From Methanothrix sp. (lineage in GTDB: Archaea; Halobacteriota; Methanosarcinia; Methanotrichales; Methanotrichaceae), in the NCBI RefSeq assembly GCF_024518575.1, contig NZ_JANIHG010000015.1:1-36200 (forward strand): a DNA stretch of 36,200 nucleotides, given 5' to 3'. A program made the position numbers and the translations under genes. The notes beneath the pieces are model-generated. The model was not told the origin of the DNA. It saw only the letters and a program-made list of their open reading frames with translations, and ran no database searches. How positions within the stretch are numbered: position 1 is the first letter of the stretch; each line of letters begins with the position of its first letter. Below, piece after piece: positions 14,133 to 22,540 of the stretch.

Positions 14133-14768
14133 ATGAAGCTCATCTCCCATCAGATGTGCAGAACGGCGCTGCTTCTGGTCTTCATGCTTTCTCTTATTCA
14201 GAGCTCATCAGCATGGGCTCACATCTCCTACGGGATTGGAGAAGGGGCGGGCGCATCGCTCCACCCCGCGATGTACGGGTTCAGGACCGATGATATGGTT
14301 GGGGTCTTCTCAATCGAGAAGAAGATCGTCCTTGCGGGCGGTGAGCCGTCGGGTGGTGCAGAGGAGAGCGCATTCTCCTCCCATGACGCCAGGCTCGGAC
14401 CGGATCTGCTGAATCTCACGATCGAGCCGCGCGTGCTGAACGCCACCCTGGATACTCTTAACGTCTCAATCGCGCTATCTGAGATCGGAGCGTCTCCCCC
14501 AGCGATAAAGCTGGTCAGCCCGTCTGGCGGGATGTCGGCTGTGGTGCAGCTCAACCAGACAGCAGGTTCGGGCACCGGCGTGCCCCTCTACCGGGGCGAT
14601 ATCAGGATACCAGCAGACGCAGAGCCTGGGAGATGGCGGATATCATGGCTCAGAGCCTCTGATTCCCAGGGCCACACAGTCCTCCTCGATGCGGATGAGC
14701 TGAATTCGATGGGCTTTCCCACATTTATCGATGTGAAGAGCAGAGGCCGCAGCCCGCTCCAGGGATGA
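14133..14768 (+). CDS. Exported hypothetical protein
   Basis: A 211-residue protein. ATG 14133 begins a good signal peptide (MKLISHQMCRTALLLVFMLS, cleaved near SAWA); the in-frame ATG at 14094 would put 13 polar residues before it. The mature chain is beta-rich, with LLNLTIEPRVLNATLDTLNVSIALSE and IRIPADAEPGRWRISWLRASDSQGH reading like an Ig-type domain, and has sequons NLT, NAT, NVS and NQT. There is no C-terminal anchor. Not recognised as a named family. Same strand as the preceding exported protein, with a gap of about 180 bases. Confidence 0.65.
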   Translation: MKLISHQMCRTALLLVFMLSLIQSSSAWAHISYGIGEGAGASLHPAMYGFRTDDMVGVFSIEKKIVLAGGEPSGGAEESAFSSHDARLGPDLLNLTIEPRVLNATLDTLNVSIALSEIGASPPAIKLVSPSGGMSAVVQLNQTAGSGTGVPLYRGDIRIPADAEPGRWRISWLRASDSQGHTVLLDADELNSMGFPTFIDVKSRGRSPLQG

Positions 14769-14838
14769 GTGATACTCGAACACTCCGGCCTGGATACCAG
14801 AGCCCCCGCCGCCTGTGCCCAAAGAGCTCTGGAGAGGT

Positions 14839-15261
14839 TCAGCGTCTCGCTCTGTGCTTGGAGAGCACAATAAAATCCTCTTCCAGAGATATGCTGACCC
14901 CGCGCATCTCGAGCTCGGAGATCAGAGCCTCGAGGATATCCTCCATGGGGTTTCTTCTTCTTACCGAAACACCCCTCCATGCCTCGAAGAAGCCGGTGAC
15001 CATATTCTCGCTGAACTCCATCTCAGGATGCCTAACTACCAGCTCCTCCTCTAACGGCACGCCCAGCTCCTCTGCCGTACTCTCCAGAAGTTCCAGGCAG
15101 TCTGCAATGCCCCAGCGGCAGGATACATGCGCATCGCTCACCTCGAGCACCCAGCGCCTGCCATTCATCTCATTTGAGATCGTGGGGGCATCCATCGCAG
15201 AGATGATCGGCTCGAGCGCCCTTGCAGCCAGCGCAGCGATGCGATTCGAGATATCTTCCAT
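14839..15261 (-). CDS. Hypothetical protein
   Basis: A 140-residue soluble protein, not recognised. It begins with a helical segment (MEDISNRIAALAARALEPII), followed by a mixed alpha/beta region with WVLEVSDAHVSCRWGIADCLELL and a C-terminal SELEMRGVSISLEEDFIVLSK. No catalytic or metal motif is obvious. The gene call is supported by its codon pattern and by a TATA element on the minus strand (CAAAATATATACC, 15288-15300) placed about 30 bases before the ATG at 15261, which fits a leaderless transcript. Confidence 0.65.
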   Translation of the reverse strand: MEDISNRIAALAARALEPIISAMDAPTISNEMNGRRWVLEVSDAHVSCRWGIADCLELLESTAEELGVPLEEELVVRHPEMEFSENMVTGFFEAWRGVSVRRRNPMEDILEALISELEMRGVSISLEEDFIVLSKHRARR

Positions 15262-15287
15262 GCCTGCTCATAGCAGTGTCTTTTTTC

Positions 15288-15300
15288 GGTATATATTTTG
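15288..15300 (-). promoter_or_regulatory. TATA box of the 140-residue hypothetical gene
   Basis: CAAAATATATACC on the minus strand, about 27-39 bases before ATG 15261. Confidence 0.55.
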
Positions 15301-15482
15301 TGATACAGGCCATCTGTGAACAAGCAGATCGTCAGATCGAAAAGCTGAACGGATTCAAAGGCCTCTGACAGGATTCCGTGGATCCCGCAGGCATCTGACC
15401 TAAATGATGCGTGCTATAACACTCTCACCTTCAAGACATGCGCTAAGGATCGATATGTTCATCACCCATCCGTGAATATCGA

Positions 15483-16286
15483 ATGGCAATGGGCGAGCTG
15501 GCAGTTGTTCTTGATGTCGCAGGCACGCTGCTCCGGATGTACCGCGTGGCCAACGATCTCATCCACAGGAGGATCCTGGAGAGGATAGTGACAGCGCAGC
15601 TAATCATAGAGAGGCCGGGCAGGGCGCTCGTCGTGCCTCAGATGGATCCCGGGAAAATCCGGAGGTGCCCGGAGGAGACGCATCTGCTCAGGCTGATAGA
15701 GCTATGCTCAGAGGGCATAGAGATAAGCTGCTGCAGCACACCGGTCTCGCGTTCGGATGCGCTTGAGGCGATAAGACGCTCAGATGTGACCGTCAGGGAT
15801 CTTCTGGTGGCGCATGATGCCGTCAGGCGGAGATGCCCTGAGACGTACCACACAACTGGAATAATCGTGGACTCTCTGGATATGACAGTCCCGTACATCG
15901 TGAGCACCGGAGGCGTGCCGTTCCCTGGTCTCAAATCTGTCCTGGATGAGCTCCGGGCCATGGGGGCGGATATCTACATAGCGTCCGGCGACAGCCCCAG
16001 GAGTCTGATCCACCTGGTCGATTACGGCATAGATCCTGAAAACATATGCTCTGTTGCCGATCCGTTACGGAAGAAGGGGCTCGTTAAGAGGCTCAAAGAG
16101 AATCACAGAGCTGTGGTGATGGTCGGAGATGGTCTCAACGATCTCTACGCCTTAGAGGAGGCAGATCTGGGGGTGCTCACAGTCCAGCAGAATCCAAACC
16201 CTCATCCCAGGCTGCTGGAGGTTGCGGATATCATAATAAAAGATATCCGTCAGCTTCCAGTTGCAGTGAAAGCACGTATTTTGTGA
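15483..16286 (+). CDS. HAD hydrolase related to P-type ATPase phosphorylation domains
   Basis: A 267-residue protein with no membrane segments. Motif I is DVAGTLL with D11 as the likely nucleophile, close to the DKTGT of P-type ATPases and unlike the DxDxT of ordinary HAD phosphatases. The GADIYIASGDSPRSLIHLVDYGI stretch matches motif II of the P-type family (TGD region). KRLKENHRAVVMVGDGLNDLYALEEADLGV is motif III plus the GDGxND hinge. The first 150 residues differ from the P-type nucleotide-binding domain. It is a soluble stand-alone protein; the substrate is unknown. No ribosome site is evident before ATG 15483. Confidence 0.75.
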   Translation: MAMGELAVVLDVAGTLLRMYRVANDLIHRRILERIVTAQLIIERPGRALVVPQMDPGKIRRCPEETHLLRLIELCSEGIEISCCSTPVSRSDALEAIRRSDVTVRDLLVAHDAVRRRCPETYHTTGIIVDSLDMTVPYIVSTGGVPFPGLKSVLDELRAMGADIYIASGDSPRSLIHLVDYGIDPENICSVADPLRKKGLVKRLKENHRAVVMVGDGLNDLYALEEADLGVLTVQQNPNPHPRLLEVADIIIKDIRQLPVAVKARIL

Positions 16287-16779
16287 ACGGATGTGTGCGA
16301 TGTCGTATTATATGAATTACAGATCAATGGTCCGGACAGATGACCGATCCGGTCTTGGGCACATAGATAGAGCGGGAGCAGATATCTTCTGGTCTTCGGA
16401 GTGAAGCGGGCGAAGCGAGAAGATTCCCCCTTCAGGGCGGGAAGCATTCACGGATTCCGGTCGTGGGTTTGAATCAGCAAAGAGATTGAGCTGAACTGCA
16501 GTGCCCTGAGAAGGTGCGTCATGAACTGACCGTTCACATGCTATGAATTTCAGGCAACAAAGCACGCGAACCCGCGACATGCACATTCCCAGTGGCGGAG
16601 GCTGGCATGAATGCTCTTCTATACGAACTTTGATTGGGCCGTGCAGATCGCTGCAGCCCAGAGATCCCCCAAGGAAACCTAAGAGTGTACATCGAAATCT
16701 ATATATAGTAGCTTCTGTTTAAGAACAAATAATATTTTGCTGCATCCAAACAAACTATATAACTGATAGGTGTAAGCAG
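16287..16779. other. 493-base gap with IS605-like end and a double TATA region
   Basis: No credible complete gene is visible. At 16408-16444 lies an IS200/IS605-end-like motif. The last 100 bases hold two TATA-like elements for the next gene: CTATATATAG near 16700 and ACTATATAAC near 16754-16763. The middle (about 16450-16660) shows no structure I can interpret. Confidence 0.4.
16408..16444 (-). repeat. IS200/IS605-end-like motif with hairpin
   Basis: On the minus strand a hairpin-forming TTCCCGCCCTGAAGGGGGAA is followed by ATCTTCTCGCTTCGCCC. The latter is an exact 17-base match to 3991-4007. The arrangement of a GC hairpin followed by CTTCTCGCTTCGCCC is typical of the right ends of archaeal IS200/IS605 elements. 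No transposase is nearby. Confidence 0.45.
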
Positions 16780-17322
16780 ATGTTCGAAGAGCTTTTGGAG
16801 CTGTATAAAAATAAGGCCGCAGAGACTGAAAGGAAGCTGAAGGAAGAGCAGGCCATGATCGAGCTCATAACTGCCGTAAACAGACTGACGGAGAGCGTTG
16901 GGTCTGGGAAGGATGTTGAGCTGCTCGGCCGGCTGATCGATCAGGTGGACAGATTATCGAAAGAGGTTGCAGATCTGAAGACACAGCTGAGGGCCAGGCA
17001 TGCAAGGGCCTCAAAGGATCTGGTTTACGGCGAAGGGCGTGCTATAGACAAGCATGCCAGGGCGCTGATAGAGATCATGAGCGAGAGGCCCGGGGACTAC
17101 ACCACTGCGGAGCTGGTGGACATGCTGGGGCTCAATAAGACGACAGTGATCACGGTGATGAAGCGTGCCGCCGAACTCGATCCCAGGCATGTCAGGCTCA
17201 CACACGGCAAGCGCAGGAAGCTGACTCTGACATACGTGCCGGACGAATCGCTCGCATCCAACTCCGGATCTGATATGAGCGATCGGGAGCGGATGAAGCT
17301 GGAGCTCATGGCCCTCACGTAG
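16780..17322 (+). CDS. Coiled-coil and helix-turn-helix protein
   Basis: A 180-residue, strongly basic and charged protein. Residues 1-75 are one long helix that should form a coiled coil (LYKNKAAETERKLKEEQAMI, then a stretch ending RLSKEVADLKTQLRAR). Residues about 90-150 form a winged helix: KHARALIEIMSERPGDYTTA, ELVDMLGLNKTTVITVMKRA as the helix-turn-helix, and basic LTHGKRRKLTLTYV as the wing. It probably binds DNA as a dimer. I do not recognise a named family. Two TATA-like elements and AGGTG about 8 bases before the ATG suggest well-expressed, possibly regulated transcription. Confidence 0.7.
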   Translation: MFEELLELYKNKAAETERKLKEEQAMIELITAVNRLTESVGSGKDVELLGRLIDQVDRLSKEVADLKTQLRARHARASKDLVYGEGRAIDKHARALIEIMSERPGDYTTAELVDMLGLNKTTVITVMKRAAELDPRHVRLTHGKRRKLTLTYVPDESLASNSGSDMSDRERMKLELMALT

Positions 17323-17364
17323 AGGGCTGACAGTTGTGCTCCTGTAGACTTTCGGTCAGATCGT

Positions 17365-18600
17365 TCAGAGACTTCCAGTGCATCTGGCCTTTATGTAGAA
17401 GGGCGTTGCATCTGTCGCCCTTGCTCTAACCCATTTTCCAATGTAGCTGGCGCCGTGGACCACAACTCCGGTGTAGTTCCTGGTCCTCCCCTTCATGGTG
17501 CCAGCTCTCCCATGCTCTGTGACCAGCACCTCCAGCTCGTGCCCCACGTGCCGGACGTTCCGGAGGAGAGCGATCTCCTTCCAGAGCTCTGTCATCCTGC
17601 GCGACCTCTCCTTCTTTATCCTGTCCGGCATATCGTACATCATAAATGCGGGGGTGTGTGGTCTCCGTGAGTATCTCGTGACGTTCACCTTATCAGGCTG
17701 CGTTATTCTTATCACCTCCTCCGTCATTCTGAAGTCCTGATCCGTCTCTCCCGGAAAGCCGGTTATGACATCGGTTGTGAGCGAGATCTCCGGAAAGCTC
17801 GATCTGAACACATTAACGATATTAACAAAATCATCGGATGTGTAACCCCTCCCCATCCTTTCCAGAACCCTGTCGGAGCCGGACTGGAGCGGAAGATGGA
17901 GAAATTTGTATATCCTCTCGCTCCTGTACGAATCCAGCAGTTCGTCGAGAATCTTCAAGACAGAGTCTGGGTTCATCATGCCCACCCGTACCATGAACTC
18001 TCCGTCCATGTCGGAGAGCAGATCGAGTAGCTCTGGGAGGGACGTGCCGATGTCACATCCGTAAGCTCCTGCATCCTGTGATGCCAGCTGGATCTCAACA
18101 GCACCGCTGCTTACTAGACTTCTGACTTCGCTCTCTATTTCGCACGGCTCTCTGCTCCTCAACGCCCCCCTGGCCCTCTTCACTATGCAGTACGAACATG
18201 CTCCGAGGCAGCCCTCTGAGATGGTGACAACGCCGCACAGGCTGCCGGGCAGGCACGATGTGGGGCGATCAGGCTTCGGATTCTCTGATCTTCCAAGAGC
18301 ATCGAGGACTCGATCAATACCATCTCTGTTCAGAACGCCCACAGCCTCGAGCCCCTCAATCAGCTCCGGAATGGCAGCAGGCAAACAGCCTGCAACTATC
18401 AGCCTCCTGCCTCTGAGCTCGCCGATCCGCCTGAGCATGTCCCTCTCAGTGCGTGATGTCACCGCGCATGTGTTGAGGATCACAACATCTGAATCATCGA
18501 GATCCCTCTCCTGATGCCCGTGCGCGATCAGCACTCCCCTAAGCTCCATGGAGTTCCCGATGTTCGCTGTGCATCCATAGGTCTCTATGCAGAACCGCAT
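17365..18600 (-). CDS. tRNA t6A methylthiotransferase (MtaB/CDKAL1-like)
   Basis: A 411-residue radical-SAM enzyme that adds a methylthio group to t6A37 of tRNA, giving ms2t6A. The N-terminal domain has three Cys for the second iron-sulphur cluster: C10, C45, C72. The radical-SAM motif is CLGACSYC (C131, C135, C138). LHLPLQSGSDRVLERMGRGY and DVITGFPGETDQDF are typical of the family. A TRAM domain closes the chain (about 350-411). The archaeal/eukaryotic subgroup (TIGR01578) fits best. GAGGTGAAG just before ATG 18600 overlaps the stop region of the upstream membrane gene, so the two are an operon with a 9-base gap. It works after KEOPS, whose Cgi121 subunit is at 4095. Confidence 0.92.
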   Translation of the reverse strand: MRFCIETYGCTANIGNSMELRGVLIAHGHQERDLDDSDVVILNTCAVTSRTERDMLRRIGELRGRRLIVAGCLPAAIPELIEGLEAVGVLNRDGIDRVLDALGRSENPKPDRPTSCLPGSLCGVVTISEGCLGACSYCIVKRARGALRSREPCEIESEVRSLVSSGAVEIQLASQDAGAYGCDIGTSLPELLDLLSDMDGEFMVRVGMMNPDSVLKILDELLDSYRSERIYKFLHLPLQSGSDRVLERMGRGYTSDDFVNIVNVFRSSFPEISLTTDVITGFPGETDQDFRMTEEVIRITQPDKVNVTRYSRRPHTPAFMMYDMPDRIKKERSRRMTELWKEIALLRNVRHVGHELEVLVTEHGRAGTMKGRTRNYTGVVVHGASYIGKWVRARATDATPFYIKARCTGSL

Positions 18601-18609
18601 AACTTCACC

Positions 18610-19635
18610 TCAGAGATCCTGCTCGCTCTGAGTCTCTTTCGCCAGGGCCTGCTCCCTTCTGACCTGATATATGCCCACGATCACGCCCATGATCGCTGGG
18701 GCGAGGAAGAAACCGCCTATTCCGGCCACCATCGCCCCGCCCAGAAAAGACAGTATAACAAGCAGTGGGTGTATGGAGGAGCGTGCTGCCACAAGGTACG
18801 GCCGTATGATCAGCTCAGAGGGGAGATAGATCAGGGCGGATGCGACGGCGAAGAACATGAGAGCCTCGGCCGGACCCAACAGTATGTATCTGTATATCGA
18901 TATCGGGACAATTACAGCCCATGCCGTCAGGACAGGCACCAGACCTGCTATGAAAACCAGGCTAGCCATCGCAAACGGCCTGGGGACATCGAATGCGTAG
19001 AAGACTATGGCCGATATCACGCTTCCAACGATCGCGGTGTACATGCTGCCGAGGAATATGCCGCTCAGGATCCTGTCGATCCTCTCGAAGTATGCCCTGT
19101 ATGTGTCCAGGCTCTCCTCAGGGACTATGGTGAACCAGGACTCAACAAACCGCTCGCCGTCGCAGAGAAGGAAGTAGCATACAGGTATCGATAGTACAAG
19201 GTTTATTGCGAGCAGGATCATCCTCCTGCCGTAATCGAAGAGTGGCATCCTCGCAGCGAGGTCTGCCATGAAGCTGAGAACGTTCTGCAGGCTTCCTGTG
19301 ATGAGCGTGTATATCTCCTCAGGGATCTCGAGGCCTGAAATGGTGCTGCTTATCTCCCTCGCTATGCTGCCCTGGTTCTGGGCAATCCAAATGAACAGGT
19401 TCGCTATCTCCATCACGCCCAGGATCAGAACCAGAGAGATCGGCACTATTATCCATATTGAGGCGATGGCTGAGCCGAGGCGTTTCCGGGCTCCAAACAT
19501 ATCGCGTATCGGCCTTCCTATGTATGCGAAGACCGTGCCGAGGATGATGCCATCCATGAGTGGGAACATGAAGTAGGCTATGGCGATGAGCGCCGCGATA
19601 AGCACAGCCATCATCCAGCCACGCCTGATGTTCAA
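18610..19635 (-). CDS. AI-2E family transporter-like membrane protein
   Basis: A 341-residue integral membrane protein of the AI-2E/UPF0118 family (PF01594). Two hydrophobic hairpins open the chain (MMAVLIAALIAIAYFMFPLM, then a segment with GTVFAYIGRPIRD). A soluble amphipathic region lies at about 75-145, and at least four more helices follow, with LVFIAGLVPVLTAWAVIVPI and FLGGAMVAGIGGFFLAPAIM near the end; the PxxxxxxGxxP-type signature is visible. Substrates vary in the family and cannot be named here. Start: TTG 19635 (MNIRRGWMM) has a TATA-like element about 35 bases upstream; ATG 19614 is an alternative. The methylthiotransferase gene follows 9 bases downstream. Confidence 0.82.
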   Translation of the reverse strand: MNIRRGWMMAVLIAALIAIAYFMFPLMDGIILGTVFAYIGRPIRDMFGARKRLGSAIASIWIIVPISLVLILGVMEIANLFIWIAQNQGSIAREISSTISGLEIPEEIYTLITGSLQNVLSFMADLAARMPLFDYGRRMILLAINLVLSIPVCYFLLCDGERFVESWFTIVPEESLDTYRAYFERIDRILSGIFLGSMYTAIVGSVISAIVFYAFDVPRPFAMASLVFIAGLVPVLTAWAVIVPISIYRYILLGPAEALMFFAVASALIYLPSELIIRPYLVAARSSIHPLLVILSFLGGAMVAGIGGFFLAPAIMGVIVGIYQVRREQALAKETQSEQDL

Positions 19636-19742
19636 GGTCTCACTGCTTTACCCATAATGCCAAACTGTAAAAACCTTTCCAGATGGGGCGCAGAGATTAC
19701 CCCAGTTGCGGCGATTGCATCTCTTGTGATGCAGCTGGAGTC

Positions 19743-20501
19743 TCAGCTGCTCCTGTTGATCGCCATCCTGAATTCGTATGCGCTCGTCTCAGCTCTTCTG
19801 GCATTCATCTCAGCGGACTCTGCCATTGATCTCGCGATGCTCGCGTTCTCTGATGCATAAACCGCCATGAGTTTCGTCAGATTGTGGATAGAGAGGATCT
19901 CAGATCTCACGCTCTCGGTCTCGTTGAGCACCACTCTGCATTCGTGCGCGCTCGTCTCAGCTCTTCTGGCATTCATCTCAGCGGACTCTGCCATTGATCT
20001 CGCGATGCTCGCGTTCTCTGATGCATAAACCGCCATGAGTTTCGTCAGATTGTGGATAGAGAGGATCTCAGATCTCACGCTCTCGGTCTCGTTGAGCACC
20101 ACTCTGCATTCGTGCGCGCTCGTCTCAGCTCTTCTGGCATTCATCTCAGCGGACTCTGCCATTGATCTCGCGATGCTCGCGTTCTCTGATGCATAAACCG
20201 CCATGAGTTTCGTCAGATTGTGGATAGATAGGACTTCATCTCGTGCTCTCTTCGTCTCAGACAACAATGATTCCGCCTGATGGACCATCGCTCCAGGGCT
20301 CAGCGCCATCACCTGAGGGGACACAGGCGCTGCAAATCCCCTGATCCCGAAGGAGGGCACATAACCAGGAGACCTCGCCCCCACGTCGAGATTCACCACA
20401 TCCTCATTGGCGCCGCGACCGAGCCAGAGAGGCTCCTGGGCGTAAGAGACAGGGAGTAGCATCAGAAGCATTAGAACGACCAGGGACAGACGCGCATACA
20501 A
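19743..20501 (-). CDS. Secreted coiled-coil protein with 56-residue tandem repeats
   Basis: About 252 residues: a signal peptide (residues 1-22, ending SYAQ), a Pro/Gly-rich region (23-75), then three copies of a 56-residue unit starting SIHNLTKLMAVYASENASIA and ending NETESVRSEIL. In DNA the unit is 168 bases. Units begin near 19781, 19949 and 20117 on the plus strand and are almost identical at every base, including third positions. 56 is eight heptads and the unit is all-helix, so a continuous coiled coil is likely. Each unit has sequons NLT, NAS and NET. The last unit diverges and the chain ends without an anchor. Start: TTG 20501, with GAGGTGAT four bases before it; the GTG at 20510 lies inside that ribosome site. 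Confidence 0.75.
   Translation of the reverse strand: MYARLSLVVLMLLMLLPVSYAQEPLWLGRGANEDVVNLDVGARSPGYVPSFGIRGFAAPVSPQVMALSPGAMVHQAESLLSETKRARDEVLSIHNLTKLMAVYASENASIARSMAESAEMNARRAETSAHECRVVLNETESVRSEILSIHNLTKLMAVYASENASIARSMAESAEMNARRAETSAHECRVVLNETESVRSEILSIHNLTKLMAVYASENASIARSMAESAEMNARRAETSAYEFRMAINRSS
19781..20284 (-). repeat. 168-bp tandem repeat array, about three units
   Basis: CGCTCGTCTCAGCTCTTCTG begins at 19781, 19949 and 20117, an exact period of 168 bases. The two inner junctions look identical and the outer edges (near 19760 and 20235) diverge. It codes for the 56-residue repeats of the secreted protein. Confidence 0.8.
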
Positions 20502-20505
20502 ACAT

Positions 20506-20513
20506 ATCACCTC
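20506..20513 (-). promoter_or_regulatory. Ribosome site supporting TTG start
   Basis: GAGGTGAT on the minus strand, four bases before TTG 20501. Confidence 0.5.
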
Positions 20514-20647
20514 TATAGTATCACAAAGTAAACCATTGTTTCGCTAATATGTAGCATCATTTAAATATCTTTCCAGCAGACTGGGAGACAGTCAGAATAA
20601 GTGCTGAGGCCAGAAATTGGGGACATCTGCTTGGATATCGGAAGCAC

Positions 20648-20657
20648 TTAATATATC
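20648..20657 (+). promoter_or_regulatory. TATA-like element of the small membrane gene
   Basis: TTAATATATC, about 60 bases before the TTG start at 20715. Confidence 0.35.
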
Positions 20658-20714
20658 GGACTATTGCAGAGTAACCAGTCAGTTGCATCTAAATTCCGAA
20701 AGGAGGGATATGCT

Positions 20715-20936
20715 TTGAGGCTTGGAGATGTTCTGAAGGTGATCATCGGCATTCTGGTGGTCATCGCTGGAATATGGACCATGGCAGACCCGGCATGGTT
20801 TGGGCAAAAAAGCTGGCTGTACGGTCTGAACTGGTGGACGTACACAGCAGACATCATAAGGGGGTCGATCGGTCCGCTTCTGATCCTGGTGGGGATAGTA
20901 ACCGTATGGATCGCGTATGAGGAATCGAAGGTCTAG
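20715..20936 (+). CDS. Small two-helix membrane protein
   Basis: A 73-residue protein ([20 protein letters not shown], then a polar loop [24 protein letters not shown] shortened here to its key part [13 protein letters not shown], then [20 protein letters not shown]). Two membrane helices flank a Trp-rich loop. Start: TTG 20715 has AGGAGG 8 bases before it (20701-20706). An earlier in-frame TTG at 20664 lacks a ribosome site. Not recognised; the function is unknown. Its last 4 bases overlap the end of the convergent SRP54 gene. Confidence 0.65.
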   Translation: MRLGDVLKVIIGILVVIAGIWTMADPAWFGQKSWLYGLNWWTYTADIIRGSIGPLLILVGIVTVWIAYEESKV

Positions 20937-22267
20937 ACCTTCGGCTGGCCCAGACGCTTCATGAGCTTCTTCACGTTCATACGCCCCATTCCCCCTCTCA
21001 TTCCTTTTATGGCCTTCTGCATTGCTGCATGTGACTTCAGAAGCTCCTTGACCAGCTCGGGCCGCGTGCCGCTTCCGCGTGCGATTCTCTTTATCCTGCT
21101 GGCGTTTATTATCTTTGGATCCTCGAGCTCCTCCTCGGTCATGGAGTCCATGATGAACCTGTATGCGTCGAGCCTCTCCTTTGTGACCTGATACTCCTTG
21201 TCGGAGAGCTCGATGCCCATTCCGCCGATCGGGAGCATCTGCATTATCTGCTTCAGAGGGCCCATCTTGTTCATGGCCTCGAGCTGCTTGTACATATCCT
21301 TCAGGGTGAACTTGCCCTTCATCATCGCGTCTACATCGACATCGCTCTCGACCTGCACCTCCTGGGCCTTCTCGATCAATCCCTTAATATCGCCCATGCC
21401 GAGAAGGCGTGATATGAACCTGTCAGCCTCGAACTTCTCCAGGTCGGCTGAAGTCTCGCCAACGCCTATAAACGCGACAGATGTCTTGGTCTCCGCGACC
21501 GCGCTCAGCGCTCCACCACCCTTCGCGGTTCCGTCAAGCTTTGTTATTATGACCCCTGTAATTCCAACAGCCTCGTTGAAGGCCCTGGCCTGCTCGCTAG
21601 CCTGCTGGCCGATAGCAGCATCCATGACGAGAAGCTTGTGATCCGCATTCACAACCGCATGGATGTCCTTCATCTCCTGGATCAGATCGCTCTCGAGCGC
21701 GTGCCTGCCGGCCGTATCCACTATGCGCACATCGTATTTCTTTGTCGCCTCAAGGCCGTTCTTTGCGACCTCAGGCGCGTTTTTGTTTCCCTTCTCCCCG
21801 TAGAAGAATATCCCCTGCCGGTCGCAGAGCGCCTTGAGCTGATCGTATGCCCCAGCCCGGAACGTGTCTGCGCATATGACAGCTGTTCTCAAACCCTTCC
21901 TCTGGAAGTATGTCGCGAGCTTTGCAGCTGTTGTGGTCTTGCCGCTGCCCTGGAGGCCAACAAGCATGATCGTCTGCTTCTTGAGCGGGATGTCCGTGCC
22001 CCTGCCGACGAGATTGATAAGCTCCTGGTAGACTATGTTTATCACGTGCTCTCTGGGATTCATCCCTGCAGGGGGCTTTTCGTTGAGCGCACGCTCGCGT
22101 ATCCTGTTCGAGAGGCTCATCACGAGCTTCACATTCACATCAGCCTGGAGCAGGGCGCGCTGGATGTCGCGCACGGCGTCGTCCACAAGAGCTTTATCAA
22201 TACGTGTTGCCGAGGCTATCTTCTTCAGGGCACCTCGAAGCGATCCGCCTAGGTTATCGAGCACCAT
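20933..22267 (-). CDS. srp54: Signal recognition particle protein SRP54
   Basis: A 444-residue GTPase that binds signal peptides and 7S RNA and brings translating ribosomes to the membrane receptor. Order: N domain helices (from [18 protein letters not shown]), G domain with [15 protein letters not shown] (G1), [17 protein letters not shown] (G3), [10 protein letters not shown] (G4), then the methionine-rich M domain ([37 protein letters not shown]). Start: ATG 22267; an in-frame GTG at 22276 is also possible, but the SRP54 N-domain normally opens with M(V)LDNLG. The 3' end overlaps the small membrane gene by 4 bases, tail to tail. Confidence 0.95.
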   Translation of the reverse strand: MVLDNLGGSLRGALKKIASATRIDKALVDDAVRDIQRALLQADVNVKLVMSLSNRIRERALNEKPPAGMNPREHVINIVYQELINLVGRGTDIPLKKQTIMLVGLQGSGKTTTAAKLATYFQRKGLRTAVICADTFRAGAYDQLKALCDRQGIFFYGEKGNKNAPEVAKNGLEATKKYDVRIVDTAGRHALESDLIQEMKDIHAVVNADHKLLVMDAAIGQQASEQARAFNEAVGITGVIITKLDGTAKGGGALSAVAETKTSVAFIGVGETSADLEKFEADRFISRLLGMGDIKGLIEKAQEVQVESDVDVDAMMKGKFTLKDMYKQLEAMNKMGPLKQIMQMLPIGGMGIELSDKEYQVTKERLDAYRFIMDSMTEEELEDPKIINASRIKRIARGSGTRPELVKELLKSHAAMQKAIKGMRGGMGRMNVKKLMKRLGQPKV

Positions 22268-22507
22268 ATTTCTCACGCAGACTTACAGAAGCTTTACCTA
22301 CATGTTCATAACTTTTGGCATTGCTGTGCTGATTGCATTCGAATGAGGTGATGTGCTCGGCTAACTGAGCTCCATAGCATGTGGTCCGGCTTCATGCGCA
22401 TTCTCTTATTGGTATTCATCTCCGATTGACGCAGCCAGGCAGGAGTTTTATGTCAAATAAGATCCGGTGCAGTCGTCCTTCAACCGCATCGTGCCCAGAA
22501 GAGATAA

Positions 22508-22517
22508 CTTAAATATA
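22508..22517 (+). promoter_or_regulatory. TATA box of trpS
   Basis: CTTAAATATA, 24-33 bases before ATG 22541. It supports this ATG (leaderless) over a TTG at 22529. Confidence 0.6.
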
Positions 22518-22540
22518 CGTCCGAATCATTGCCCCCAGCC

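Noticed and set aside
15400-15482. AATGATGC followed by CTGA-like boxes, considered as a C/D box RNA.
   Set aside because: The C box is imperfect and the order and spacing of the boxes do not fit.
16317-16586. Minus-strand frame across the IS605-like motif, possibly the end of a TnpB protein.
   Set aside because: No TnpB motif (zinc-finger Cys, RuvC Asp/Glu) can be recognised; the frame reads through the hairpin.
22277-22500. GAGGTGATG at about 22345, a ribosome-site-like sequence with a start.
   Set aside because: The frame stops after a few codons.
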